From Lignipirellula cremea (GTDB lineage: Bacteria > Planctomycetota > Planctomycetia > Pirellulales > Pirellulaceae), in NCBI RefSeq assembly GCF_007751035.1, contig NZ_CP036433.1, positions 7,359,001-7,423,000 on the forward strand: 64,000 nucleotides of DNA. The letters run 5' to 3'. The translations under genes and the position numbers were made by a program. Of this stretch, positions 36,638 through 44,601 are shown one piece after another (the stretch's first letter is position 1; the number at the start of each line of letters is the position of its first letter). A model generated the notes under the pieces. The model was not told the origin of the DNA. It made no database searches and saw only the letters and a program-made list of their open reading frames with translations.

Positions 36638-37558
36638 TTACAAACCGATGAGCCCGGACAGAGCGTCTTTTCCTTTCTGCAGTCCGTCGCCCAGTTTTTC
36701 AAGTTCGCCGATCGACGTTTCCAGTTTTTCTTTGGCCGCCTGCAGCTTGTCTCGTTGCTCTTCGAGTTTTTTGCGGTCCGCCTCTGACAGTTTGGTGTCG
36801 CCCAGCTGTTTCGCCAGATCGGCCAGTTCTCCGGCGATTTCCTGGCCTTCCTTGCGTTTCACTTCCAGCTCTGTGCCGGCCTGCGCGATCAGATTCTCGG
36901 CCGCTTTCAGAAGTGCTTCCAGTTCTTCCTGGCCTTGCTCCGCCAACTCCTGCGCCTGGCCGATGCCGTCGTTCGCCAGGCCTTCCATTGATGAAAAACC
37001 TTTGCTCAGCGACTCCGCCAAGGCGACCGCCTGGCCGATATCCTGTGCGAGCTGGGGCCCCAGGGCAGCCATTTGACTGACCGCGCTGGCGGCATCCCCG
37101 GCGGCGGCCGATCCGGCGAGGCTGGCCAGTTCGGCCGACAACGGACCGTTCCAGTGGTTGTTCAGTTCCTGATGACGCTGGCGGGGAACCGCGCTGGGGT
37201 CGTCAGGCCGCGCGTGCCAGGCGTCGCCAAACACGCTGCAACGGGACTGGGGCTGGGCGAAATTCCGCAGGAGCGGAACGATCTCGACCGTATGCTGGCC
37301 GCTGGCGGTCAAGGCGGGAGAGTCGGCCTGGAAATCGTACGCCTTGGCCTGGGCCAATTCATACCGCTGACGCCAGGCGTCGTTGCGGACTTTCGCCGTA
37401 AGGGTCGCCTGGCTGGACCAGAAGGCGCCGACGAACAGGATTAGCAGCAGCAACGGGACCAGCACCATCAGGCACATCACCATCTCCAGCGGCGCAACGC
37501 CACGACGAGCATTCCTCGCCCTGTTGCGTTTGCCCTGACTGCTGCCGTTTTGCGCCAT
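36638..37558 (-). CDS. TadE-type pseudopilin with long coiled-coil tail
   Basis: 306 residues. The N-terminus RRGVAPLEMVMCLMVLVP has a prepilin-type cleavage site (G before VAPLE, with Glu at +5) followed by a hydrophobic helix, the TadE hallmark. After about residue 115 it becomes Ala/Gln/Glu/Lys-rich, and from about 185 to 300 it is a strong coiled coil (ELAEQGQEELEALLKAAEN, DRKKLEEQRDKLQAAKEKLE). This is unusual for a minor pilin, which normally ends in a beta domain. It starts only three bases after the stop of the TadG-like gene. A role in surface adhesion or pilus-base length control is inferred from shape only. Confidence 0.82.
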   Translation of the reverse strand: MAQNGSSQGKRNRARNARRGVAPLEMVMCLMVLVPLLLLILFVGAFWSSQATLTAKVRNDAWRQRYELAQAKAYDFQADSPALTASGQHTVEIVPLLRNFAQPQSRCSVFGDAWHARPDDPSAVPRQRHQELNNHWNGPLSAELASLAGSAAAGDAASAVSQMAALGPQLAQDIGQAVALAESLSKGFSSMEGLANDGIGQAQELAEQGQEELEALLKAAENLIAQAGTELEVKRKEGQEIAGELADLAKQLGDTKLSEADRKKLEEQRDKLQAAKEKLETSIGELEKLGDGLQKGKDALSGLIGL

Positions 37559-37560
37559 GC

Positions 37561-39768
37561 TTAGTGCCCCAGTAGTTCCGGGTGTTCGAACGTCTTTTTC
37601 AGGATCTCGCGGCTTTCACCTGGCAGATCCGAGGAGGCGTTATCCACCCCCTGGACCAGCGGCTGCAGGATCGAACCCGACGGCGCCAGGGGAATCAGCT
37701 TCGCCTGCCAGTCGATCTGGACCTGGGCCGACGGCGCGCTGGATTGTGAACCTGTGAACAGGCCCGTGATCGAGGCGCCGCGCTGGTCGGGACGATGATC
37801 GCCCCACTCCGGCGCAGCAACCGGCGGCGTCCAGTTCAAGGTATTCCAGCCCGAGTTCACCTGAACGGCCCGCCGCTGCGGTCCGCCGGGCGGAACCTCA
37901 CGGCCGTTGGCGTTGTAGATCATAGACCCGGCCAGGGCGACATGGCCCTGGCGATGCGGGTTCGTGAAAATCTTGCGCAACAGCATAGGCGGCATGCGGT
38001 TGGACCAGGCGACGGCCGCCAGTGAGAACATCTGCTCCGCTTCGGCGTCGGCCGAGGTCCAGCTTTCATAGCCGCGACGGGCTGCGGGACTGTTCTGCAT
38101 CACATAGGCATGGGCCGCGGGCGCCCCGTCGTTGCCGGTGCGTATATCGAAGCTGTTCGCCAGCAGATAGCGGTTGGTGTAATGCACATATAAATGACCG
38201 GCGGCCGACAACTTGCCGTACTCGTGCAGCAAGCGGTAAAGCGGGCCGCGAAAACTATCCACATACGGATAGCCCGCGCGGGCCAGTTGCGAGATTCTTT
38301 CCTGTTCCACATCCACCTGCGGCATGGGATGGTCGGACGAGAGATCTCGACACGGGTTGGAAGCATAGTCCCTGGGATACTGGGGCGATTTGAGCAACTC
38401 CATCCACTCCCGGAACTTCCCGGTGGCATTCGTCAGATTGGCGAGACCCTGCTTGAGTGCGTCTACAGGAACGTTAAGTTTCTCCAGGATCTCGACTGCA
38501 AATCCCAGCACCTGGTTGATTTTTTCTACCGAATTGGTCAGCCGATCGCCCAAAGGATTGAGCAAGATACGGACCTCCTTGAGCCTGGGATCCTGCTCAA
38601 AACTTTCGCTCCACTCGCTCGGCGGAACTTCGCGACGGGAACCGGACGGCAGCGACGACTCCGGCTCAACAGGCAGCGTCAACTTTTTGACGCTGGGAAA
38701 AACGCGGAGTTCAATCCCCTGGCCGCCGTAGAATTCCTGCAGTTCCTGCAGGGATCGCGAAGCCCCCTGGCTCAGCAAGGTATTGCCGCCCGCCGAGCCA
38801 GGCGGTCCGCCGCCCGGCAAGCGACCCGCCGCCGCATCGCCATAAAAACTCAGCGCAGGAATAAGCGCATTGCGGATCCCGTTCCGCGCCGGAACAAGCA
38901 GCACCATGACATCTTCCGCGGCGTTCAGCGATTTGGCTTCCAGCAGCACCCGGGTGAGCACGGTCAAACTGACATGCACATGAATTCCCAGGCAAACCGC
39001 CTCGATCGCCGGACCAATGCCGAACGGAATATTGTGGCACAGCTCGCTTACCGTGCGGGCGATTTTCTTGGCGGCCAGGCAGGTAATGGCGGCGTTTCTC
39101 AGCGTCAGTTTGGCATCGTACAACATGGCGCCCGATTGATGAACGCCGTCTTTCGCTTCGTCCTGCGGCAGCAACTCGTCCATGACCAGTTCGACCAGTT
39201 TCTTGTCAGGCTGCTCCAGCGCCTGGGAAAAATTCTGTCCGCCCGCCCATGGCGGAAAGGGAGGCGCGTCCAGCAGCAAGCGCAGAGTGCGGCACATCTG
39301 GGCGCTCTCGGGAATTACCGATGTCTCGTCCCCAGAGGCCAGTTGCCGGCCGCCGAAGCTATCGATGATCGTGATCAAAGCGGTCGCTTCCCCCAGCAAG
39401 TGGTTGCTGGCGGTGACCGCGTTCATTCCCCGCGCGCGCCATAGCGACGTACTGTAAGCGGCCGCGTCGGCCGCGTTCTGCAGGTCCATCTTCCGTTTGA
39501 CGGCGACGCCCACGTTACACACGAATCCGATAAGCAGCAGAAAAAAGAGCAACGTCACCAGCGTGACCATGGTCAGCTTGCCGTCCTCGTTGACGGCGAT
39601 CACTCGAGGCGAAGTCGGCCCACCGCCGGGAACGGGCCGACGGCGAGCATCCTCGCGTGGCAGACGGCGCAGCGCAGCAGCGGACTCCTCGCCGTGAAGA
39701 ACGGCGAGCAGGAATTCTCGCAGACGCCGCCGTCTAGCGGCTGGCAAAAGTGATCCCCAGGCGACCAT
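37561..39768 (-). CDS. TadG-like pilus assembly protein (large)
   Basis: 735 residues. Residues about 60-100 (EDGKLTMVTLVTLLFFLLLI, then GFVCNVGVAVKRKMDLQNAADAAAYS) match the putative Flp pilus-assembly TadG-like N-terminal domain, including the NAADAAA motif. The rest is a long extracytoplasmic region without a recognised enzyme domain and without an obvious von Willebrand domain. The start shown overlaps the previous gene by 35 bases and puts an Arg-rich stretch before the leader; a GTG near 39604 is a possible later start. It sits centrally in the Tad operon and is likely a minor pilin or tip component. Confidence 0.8.
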   Translation of the reverse strand: MVAWGSLLPAARRRRLREFLLAVLHGEESAAALRRLPREDARRRPVPGGGPTSPRVIAVNEDGKLTMVTLVTLLFFLLLIGFVCNVGVAVKRKMDLQNAADAAAYSTSLWRARGMNAVTASNHLLGEATALITIIDSFGGRQLASGDETSVIPESAQMCRTLRLLLDAPPFPPWAGGQNFSQALEQPDKKLVELVMDELLPQDEAKDGVHQSGAMLYDAKLTLRNAAITCLAAKKIARTVSELCHNIPFGIGPAIEAVCLGIHVHVSLTVLTRVLLEAKSLNAAEDVMVLLVPARNGIRNALIPALSFYGDAAAGRLPGGGPPGSAGGNTLLSQGASRSLQELQEFYGGQGIELRVFPSVKKLTLPVEPESSLPSGSRREVPPSEWSESFEQDPRLKEVRILLNPLGDRLTNSVEKINQVLGFAVEILEKLNVPVDALKQGLANLTNATGKFREWMELLKSPQYPRDYASNPCRDLSSDHPMPQVDVEQERISQLARAGYPYVDSFRGPLYRLLHEYGKLSAAGHLYVHYTNRYLLANSFDIRTGNDGAPAAHAYVMQNSPAARRGYESWTSADAEAEQMFSLAAVAWSNRMPPMLLRKIFTNPHRQGHVALAGSMIYNANGREVPPGGPQRRAVQVNSGWNTLNWTPPVAAPEWGDHRPDQRGASITGLFTGSQSSAPSAQVQIDWQAKLIPLAPSGSILQPLVQGVDNASSDLPGESREILKKTFEHPELLGH

Positions 39769-40501
39769 TCTTGTTTTGCGGTCCTTCGTTCTGCAGGGCG
39801 ACCGTGGAAATCACGTCGCGGTAGTATTCGCCGTCGGCGCCCCGCTGCCCAAGCAGCGGACCGATCAACGGCGCGTGGAATCGATAATGAAAAACAACGC
39901 GGCAAACAATGTCGTCGTTAAATTGCGCCGGTCCGGTCGTCGTCACCGCCAGCGATTCGACGGCGTCTTTGTACTTCGCTCGCAGGAATCCGGGCGACGC
40001 TTTCTTTTGCGAAAACTGGGCGTTAGCCGCCAGGTATGCTCGCTCCCGCGCACTGGCGGTTCCGCTGCTGGAACTACCGTTCTTTTTTTGCATCCCGTTG
40101 GCGAAAGGCACAAAAGCCTGCTGCGCCGCCTGGCGAGCGCGCTGGCCCGTTTGGCCGGCGCCGCCGGCTTCGATCGACTGCCAGACAATGGCCGTTCTGG
40201 CCCCGGCGAATGCGCTGTACACGGACCCCGTTTTCGCCACCAGCAGCAAGGCGCACTCCAGCGTGAACGCCAGGAATGTCACGTAAAAGGGGAGCGTTAA
40301 AACCCAGCCAAGCGAGTAGGCGGCGCCCGACTCGCTTCGATGGAGCGTCCGCCATGCCTGGGCGATCCGGAAGGCTCCGCGGCGCCGGGCCAGCCGTCGC
40401 CACAGCTGAATCGTCATCGCTCCCAGCCCCAGCATGCTGGCAAGCCATAGCGGCACGATCCATTCGACCGACTCCAGCGCTATCTGCAGGTTCTCGGACA
40501 T
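39734..40501 (-). CDS. TadE-like pilus protein
   Basis: 255 residues from the ATG at 40501 (GGGAG upstream; a GTG lies one codon earlier). It has a first membrane helix near 15-35 (VPLWLASMLGLGAMTIQLW). Then SESGAAYSLGWVLTLPFYVT, a TadE-like hydrophobic segment starting after a Gly-Ala, runs on with FLAFTLECALLLVAKTG. The remaining ~160 residues are extracytoplasmic with Gly/Ser-rich linkers (NGSSSSGTASARERAYL). Two membrane segments before the globular part are unusual for TadE. It overlaps the TadG-like gene downstream and follows the small TadE-like gene by about 25 bases. Confidence 0.75.
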   Translation of the reverse strand: MSENLQIALESVEWIVPLWLASMLGLGAMTIQLWRRLARRRGAFRIAQAWRTLHRSESGAAYSLGWVLTLPFYVTFLAFTLECALLLVAKTGSVYSAFAGARTAIVWQSIEAGGAGQTGQRARQAAQQAFVPFANGMQKKNGSSSSGTASARERAYLAANAQFSQKKASPGFLRAKYKDAVESLAVTTTGPAQFNDDIVCRVVFHYRFHAPLIGPLLGQRGADGEYYRDVISTVALQNEGPQNKNGRLGITFASR

Positions 40502-40526
40502 CACCAGGCTCCCTCAGGGGCGACCA

Positions 40527-40736
40527 CTACAGGTACGGCCAGCCCACGCTGCAGGCGATCAGGTCGTACAAAGCCGCAAAGCCGCGAACGGCCAGCAGGT
40601 ACAAAGCGACCGCCAGCGGAAACATGACCCCCAGCGTCATCACTGCCTCGTATTCCACCACGCCCCGACGGGAGCCGTAAGCCGCCCGACCGGACAGCGC
40701 GGGCTGCTGTTGATAACGTCTTCTGATCATAGCCAT
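40527..40736 (-). CDS. Small TadE/Flp-like pseudopilin
   Basis: 69 residues from ATGGCTATG at 40736, which overlaps the prepilin peptidase stop (CTATGA). A basic N-terminus and RRGVVEYEAVMTLGVMFPLA show a prepilin-like cut after Gly, followed by a hydrophobic helix and a short tail (AALYDLIACSVGWPYL). It is most likely a minor pilin processed by the adjacent peptidase. The frame is open further upstream, but that part overlaps the peptidase gene and lacks pilin features. Confidence 0.75.
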   Translation of the reverse strand: MAMIRRRYQQQPALSGRAAYGSRRGVVEYEAVMTLGVMFPLAVALYLLAVRGFAALYDLIACSVGWPYL

Positions 40737-41518
40737 ACGATCTCCGCCAGCACGGAAACTTGCGCCAGCACCGAGCCGGCCGAGAAATAAGCGCCAACAG
40801 GAATCGGACGCCGCAACAAAGCATCGGCCTGCAGTTGCGGCCGCACCACCAGCATCGGAACCAGGGCATAGCCGATCCGCAACACGGCAAAACGGACCAG
40901 CCGGAATAGTCCCACGTGCCATAACAGCAGACCCAGACTGGCCAGGCCCGCCAGGAGGTAACCCAAACAGATCGCCAGCACGCCTGTTCGCCATCCCAGG
41001 AAGGCGCCCATCACCGTCGCCATTTTGATATCCCCGCCTCCACAACGCGCCAGCATGCTGATGAACGTCATCAGCCCAAACAGGCAACCGGCTCCCAGCA
41101 AGCTGGCCGCCAGGCCGATCGTGCCCCAGGCGACCGGTCCCACCACTTCGCCCAGCAGGTCCGCCGTCAGCGCGGCCGCAGCTTCCTCCGTCCCCAGGGA
41201 AGGGGAACCGTATGCGGCCTGCAGCGAACCGCCAACATTGAGCAACAGGGCCCAGCCCAGCGCCGGATACGTCGCCCAGTTAAACACCTTATGCCAGACG
41301 CTGTCGGTCCACAAACAAACCAGCAAGAACACGGCAAACGTCAAACCGGTTGCCGTCCCCCAGGGATAGGGCAGCACATTCCACAGCAAACCGGCTCCCA
41401 GGGGAACCGTCAGCAGCGGAGCGCACAGGGCGATCAGCCAGGCTTTTCGCCGGGATTCCGCCGGCCAAAAAGCAGGCGCAGGAAGCGGAAGATCGGCGGG
41501 CGTTGGCATAAGGCGCAT
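40727..41518 (-). CDS. Prepilin peptidase of the Tad system (TadV/CpaA, A24 family)
   Basis: 263 residues from the ATG at 41518 (another ATG at 41509; a TTG is just upstream). It has about seven membrane helices. The two catalytic aspartates of A24 peptidases are visible: LWTDSVWHKVFN, and the GxGD-type CGGGDIKMATVMGAFLGW. It cuts the leaders of Flp and TadE-type prepilins at the inner membrane. It is slightly longer than minimal TadV, with an insertion between the helices (GSPSLGTEEAAAALTADLLG). It lies between the pilin gene and the minor pilins. Confidence 0.9.
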   Translation of the reverse strand: MRLMPTPADLPLPAPAFWPAESRRKAWLIALCAPLLTVPLGAGLLWNVLPYPWGTATGLTFAVFLLVCLWTDSVWHKVFNWATYPALGWALLLNVGGSLQAAYGSPSLGTEEAAAALTADLLGEVVGPVAWGTIGLAASLLGAGCLFGLMTFISMLARCGGGDIKMATVMGAFLGWRTGVLAICLGYLLAGLASLGLLLWHVGLFRLVRFAVLRIGYALVPMLVVRPQLQADALLRRPIPVGAYFSAGSVLAQVSVLAEIVWL

Positions 41519-41548
41519 CAAACAGGGCGGGAGCGCAAAGATGCAGGA

Positions 41549-41755
41549 CTAGGGCGTTTCAAAGCCGCCATCCTTGACAGCATTGGTCAGGTACGGCTTG
41601 ACCGCCTTGAAAATAAATACGCCAACCGCAATCAACGCCACGACCACCAGGGCCGCAACCCCCAGCACCATCACGGTCGACATGGCCTGTTCGCCGTCTT
41701 CATCCTGATGAAATTCGCGACACACCTGCAGGTACTTTTTTACAGACGTCATCAT
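41549..41755 (-). CDS. flp: Flp-type major pilin
   Basis: 68 residues from ATG-ATG at 41755, preceded by AAGGAACAGGA. A charged leader (VKKYLQVCREFHQDEDGE) is followed by a single hydrophobic helix, QAMSTVMVLGVAALVVVALI, and a short tail. This is the Flp/Fap pilin layout: cleavage after Gly in DEDGEQAMS. The usual Glu at +5 and Tyr at +6 are replaced by Ser and Thr, an unusual motif. It is the first gene of the Tad operon and should be its most expressed product. The MarR gene is divergent, with about 395 bases between them. Confidence 0.9.
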   Translation of the reverse strand: MMTSVKKYLQVCREFHQDEDGEQAMSTVMVLGVAALVVVALIAVGVFIFKAVKPYLTNAVKDGGFETP

Positions 41756-42150
41756 ATTCCTGTTCCTTGCTCCAGTTTTCTAAACCAAAATCCTGAACCA
41801 GGATGCTGATCCTGTGTTACCACCCCCGATACGGTATTCTCCAGGAAACATCCCTTTTTCCCCTGTCTGCCGGACATCTTTTTTTTCGCATCATCGCGAG
41901 GGAGACCTCCGCCCCCAAAGGTGCATTGTAGTCCGGCGTAAAAAAGGATGCACGTGGCCCAATGTTTCTTAAAACGAAACCGTCTATCCGCCCCCAATCC
42001 TGCCGTTCCCTCCGACAGGATCACCGATTTATCAGCGTCGCAGGCCCGTCGCAGGCTACAGCCTGCAGATCCAAGCCCTGGACGCCCCGCCCCCCTGGCG
42101 GCTATAAACAGGAAATAGCCCCATCGGGCGAATCCACTCAGGGAGAAACC
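41756..42150. other. Divergent control region between the Tad operon and the MarR gene
   Basis: No gene is recognised. On the minus strand, TACAAT (41930-41925) resembles a -10 box for the pilin operon, about 170 bases before its start, but the -35 is weak, so a regulated promoter is likely. T-rich and A-rich blocks surround 41880 and 41940. No clear MarR palindrome is seen by eye. Confidence 0.4.
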
Positions 42151-42645
42151 GTGGCGCACAACGACATTGCCGACGAAACCTTGCGGGCCATTCGTCGGAT
42201 CTTGCGAAAAACGTCTGGGTATTCGCGCCAGCTTTCTCGCCAGTCCGGGCTGACGGTGCCGCAGGTGCTGTGCCTGCGGTTCATTGCCGAAGCGACCACC
42301 GAAACGGAAATCACCGTCGCCATGGTCAGCCAGGCCGTGCAACTGGCGCCGGCGACGGTCTCCCGGATTCTGGATCGACTGGAAGACGCTGATCTGGTCA
42401 TTCGGGAACGACGCAGCCAGGACCGCCGCAAGGTCTGCCTGTCGCTGACCGAACTGGGTCGAAAGCAGGTCGATACGCTGCCGACTCCACTACAGGAACA
42501 GTTTGTCGCCCGACTGCGGGCCCTGCCTGCGTCCGAACAACGGGGACTGCTGGACTCGCTGCAGAAAGTCGTCGAAATGATGGAAGCGACCGACCTCGAC
42601 GCCGCGCCGTTGCTGGAATCGGGCGAAGCTCCTTACGACAGCTAA
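42151..42645 (+). CDS. MarR-family transcriptional regulator
   Basis: 164 residues starting at GTG 42151, with GGGAG at good spacing. The winged-helix core is clear: RQSGLTVPQVLCLRFIAEA, VSQAVQLAPATVSRILDRLE as recognition helix, and DLVIRERRSQDRRKVCLSLT as the wing with the DxRR motif. Dimerisation helices sit at both ends. MarR proteins bind palindromes and often release on ligand binding. It is divergent from the Tad operon, so control of pilus genes or of itself is plausible. The frame is open upstream to 41962, but that part has no ribosome site and an unlikely composition. Confidence 0.9.
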   Translation: MAHNDIADETLRAIRRILRKTSGYSRQLSRQSGLTVPQVLCLRFIAEATTETEITVAMVSQAVQLAPATVSRILDRLEDADLVIRERRSQDRRKVCLSLTELGRKQVDTLPTPLQEQFVARLRALPASEQRGLLDSLQKVVEMMEATDLDAAPLLESGEAPYDS

Positions 42646-42691
42646 CGTCCGCCCCGTTTCTGTCTCTGCTTCCGCCCGCGAGTGAAACCGT

Positions 42692-43234
42692 TCAGCCGGC
42701 CTCATGCTGCGGCCCGAATTCCTCCCGATAGAAGACCTGGCCGTCGCGGAACGGATCCAGTTCCGCCGGGTCGTGGGCATGGACCTGAAAAAATTCCTGC
42801 GGCATCCCCGCAAAGCCATGCGTCCAACCGAACTGGCCGGCCGGCACAAAGCCAAACCGGCCATAGTACGCCGGATCCCCGGCGACGACCGTAAACGGAT
42901 TCCCCGTCGCGGCCAGCAACTCCTGTCCCGCGACCACCAGCGCGGAGCCCACGCCCCGTCTCTGCTGCGCTGTCAACACGGACAGGGGAGCAAGTCCCTG
43001 GCCGTGCAATTCTCTTCCTTGGCGGCGCACCACGACCGGCGAGAAAAGCAGATGCCCGACGAGCGTCCCTTCCCTCTCAGCCACCAGCGACAGCCCGTCG
43101 GCATTGCTGCTGCGGAGCGCATCGACGAGATCGGCCTCGCCCTGGTGACCGTGCACGGAGTTCGCGAATGCGTCGATCGTTATGTCCCGGATCGCCGCGC
43201 GATCGGCCAGTGTTTCTTTACGGATAGTGATCAT
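42692..43234 (-). CDS. GNAT-family N-acetyltransferase
   Basis: 180 residues from the ATG at 43234 (a GTG one codon earlier is possible). GNAT motifs: TIRKETLADRAAIRDITIDA, LVAEREGTLVGHLLFSPV, then PLSVLTAQQRRGVGSALVVA, which is the acetyl-CoA pyrophosphate loop (QQRRGVGSAL). YYGRFGFVPA is typical of YhbS-like enzymes. The substrate is unknown, with small amines or antibiotics as usual guesses. The start codon overlaps the stop of a truncated methyltransferase fragment by one base (TGATG), so the present junction may drive its translation. Confidence 0.9.
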   Translation of the reverse strand: MITIRKETLADRAAIRDITIDAFANSVHGHQGEADLVDALRSSNADGLSLVAEREGTLVGHLLFSPVVVRRQGRELHGQGLAPLSVLTAQQRRGVGSALVVAGQELLAATGNPFTVVAGDPAYYGRFGFVPAGQFGWTHGFAGMPQEFFQVHAHDPAELDPFRDGQVFYREEFGPQHEAG

Positions 43235-43410
43235 CACAAGCCTTCACGGCGCCAGCGCTGGCGAAGAATCTGTGTGCTGTTGCCGGGCCCGCATCCCAGA
43301 TCCACGATCAGGGCGGGCTGATCCAGCGCGATTCGCGATGCCAGATCCACTGCGGCGCGGGTGCGTTCGTCGCCAAACTGCAGGTAGCGTTCCGCGTTCC
43401 AGGATTCCAT
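43234..43410 (-). pseudogene. Truncated trans-aconitate methyltransferase-like fragment
   Basis: 58 residues: MESWNAERYLQFGDERTRAA, then QPALIVDLGCGPGNSTQILR and QRWRREGL-stop. This closely resembles the first quarter of trans-aconitate 2-methyltransferase (Tam): WNxxxYLxFxDERTRPA and the SAM-binding VDLGCGPGNST. The normal protein is about 255 residues, so the rest of the Rossmann fold and the substrate region are absent. The reading frame ends at the GNAT start, and I find no continuation in other frames. It is probably a remnant left by a deletion; expression as a tiny protein cannot be excluded. Confidence 0.78.
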
Positions 43411-43668
43411 GGGAAGCGGCCTTTCCGGCGAACGGGGGCGAAGCGTTCCCCGCGGGCCGAGCAATGCCAGACCAAAGGCGTTGGATGGATAACAGGGAAG
43501 GGCCAGTCTCCGTGAATGGGAGAAAGGCTCCGCCGGCAAGAGGCCCCGCCATCGGGGCGCCGGTCAGGAGTTGGGAATCGCGAAAACGCTTTCGCGATTC
43601 CCATTCGCCGGTTCAACCAGGCCAGCTTCTTTGGGAGAAGCAGGCGGCCTGGATCGGCAAGCTGCGGA

Positions 43669-44175
43669 TTACTTCTTGGGAGCGAGAATCGTCGTCATCA
43701 TACGCTGGCTTTCCATCGAAGGCGGCTTCTCGACCGTCGACACTTCCTGCAGTGTGTCAATGATCTCCAGCAGCATTTCGCGGCCGCGTTCATGGTGGGC
43801 GTTTTCACGTCCACGGAACATCACGTTGATTTTGACTTTATCGTTCCGCTTCAGAAACTGCTCGGCGCGACGGACTTTGAAGTCGATGTCGTGATCGCCC
43901 GTTTTGGCGCGGAGACGAATCTGCTTGAGCTGGGTGCGATGCGTCTTGCCGCCGTCGGACTGTTTCTTTTTCCGCTCATACTGGACCTTGCCGTGATCCA
44001 TGATGCGGCAGACGGGCGGCCGCGCATCGGCGGCGACTTCCACTAAATCCAGACCTGCCTCGACAGCAAGCTGGCGGGCCTTGTCGGTGGGCATTTCACC
44101 CAGCATTTCCCCGTTCTGATCGACAACTTTGACGGGTGAAATACGAATCTGCTCATTAATCCGCTGCTTTCCGAT
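43669..44175 (-). CDS. infC: Translation initiation factor IF-3, likely ATC start
   Basis: 168 residues when started at ATC 44175. N-domain: [20 protein letters not shown], then [20 protein letters not shown] and [21 protein letters not shown]-domain: [42 protein letters not shown]-3 keeps the small subunit free and checks start codon and initiator tRNA. The in-frame ATG at 44106 would delete conserved N-terminal residues (RINEQIR). No ATG, GTG or TTG lies between it and an in-frame TAA upstream, while AAGGAG stands six bases before ATC. Non-AUG starts of infC are known to allow self-control. The usual rpmI and rplT do not follow. Confidence 0.93.
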   Translation of the reverse strand: MGKQRINEQIRISPVKVVDQNGEMLGEMPTDKARQLAVEAGLDLVEVAADARPPVCRIMDHGKVQYERKKKQSDGGKTHRTQLKQIRLRAKTGDHDIDFKVRRAEQFLKRNDKVKINVMFRGRENAHHERGREMLLEIIDTLQEVSTVEKPPSMESQRMMTTILAPKK

Positions 44176-44187
44176 AACAAACTCCTT
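44173..44187 (-). promoter_or_regulatory. Ribosome site and non-canonical ATC start of infC
   Basis: On the minus strand AAGGAG (44187-44182), six spacer bases TTTGTT, then ATC GGA AAG. The strong site at ideal spacing, and protein conservation starting just after it, fix ATC as the likely start. IF-3 disfavours non-AUG starts, giving negative feedback on its own synthesis. Confidence 0.8.
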
Positions 44188-44601
44188 GAATTGAGGACGA
44201 AACTGGGCGAGCGCTAAAGCGTTCCATTTTTATCGACGCATCGCTCGACACTCGTGAATCATAGGCTGCATCCGCCCGTAAGGAAAGCGCAGTCGCCCAC
44301 GATATTCCCTTAAATCGGGCTGGTAACGATTCTTCTTACGACGAAGACGATTCTGACACCCGCCCTTTCCTGGGCGTCGGGCGACCGCGTTGCTAATCCT
44401 CGCACCACCAGATTGCCGCCCAAAAAATCGAAAAACCCCTTGTTTCTTACCCAACCTGCCACATCCGACCCGCCAGGCCGTTTGGCGCGGGAACTGCAAC
44501 ATACTTTCTTCAGCGAACCGAAAAATCCTGGATTCGCTTTTAACGCAGTCTTTTCGCTGCGATCCTTTCTATAAGTCTACAGCCAAGCAAGGAGCACTCC
44601 C
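44176..44601. other. Divergent intergenic region upstream of infC
   Basis: Between infC (minus) and a secreted-protein gene (plus). A 90-codon minus-strand frame exists at 44230-44502 but is Arg/Gln-rich with no similarity I recognise, so I do not call it. The region should hold both promoters. The half near the plus-strand gene is AT-richer than its surroundings. No riboswitch fold is evident by eye. Confidence 0.45.

Noticed and set aside
44230-44502. 90-codon minus frame upstream of infC as a leader gene
   Set aside because: No ribosome site, Arg/Gln-rich and no recognised similarity; IF-3 leader genes are not expected here.
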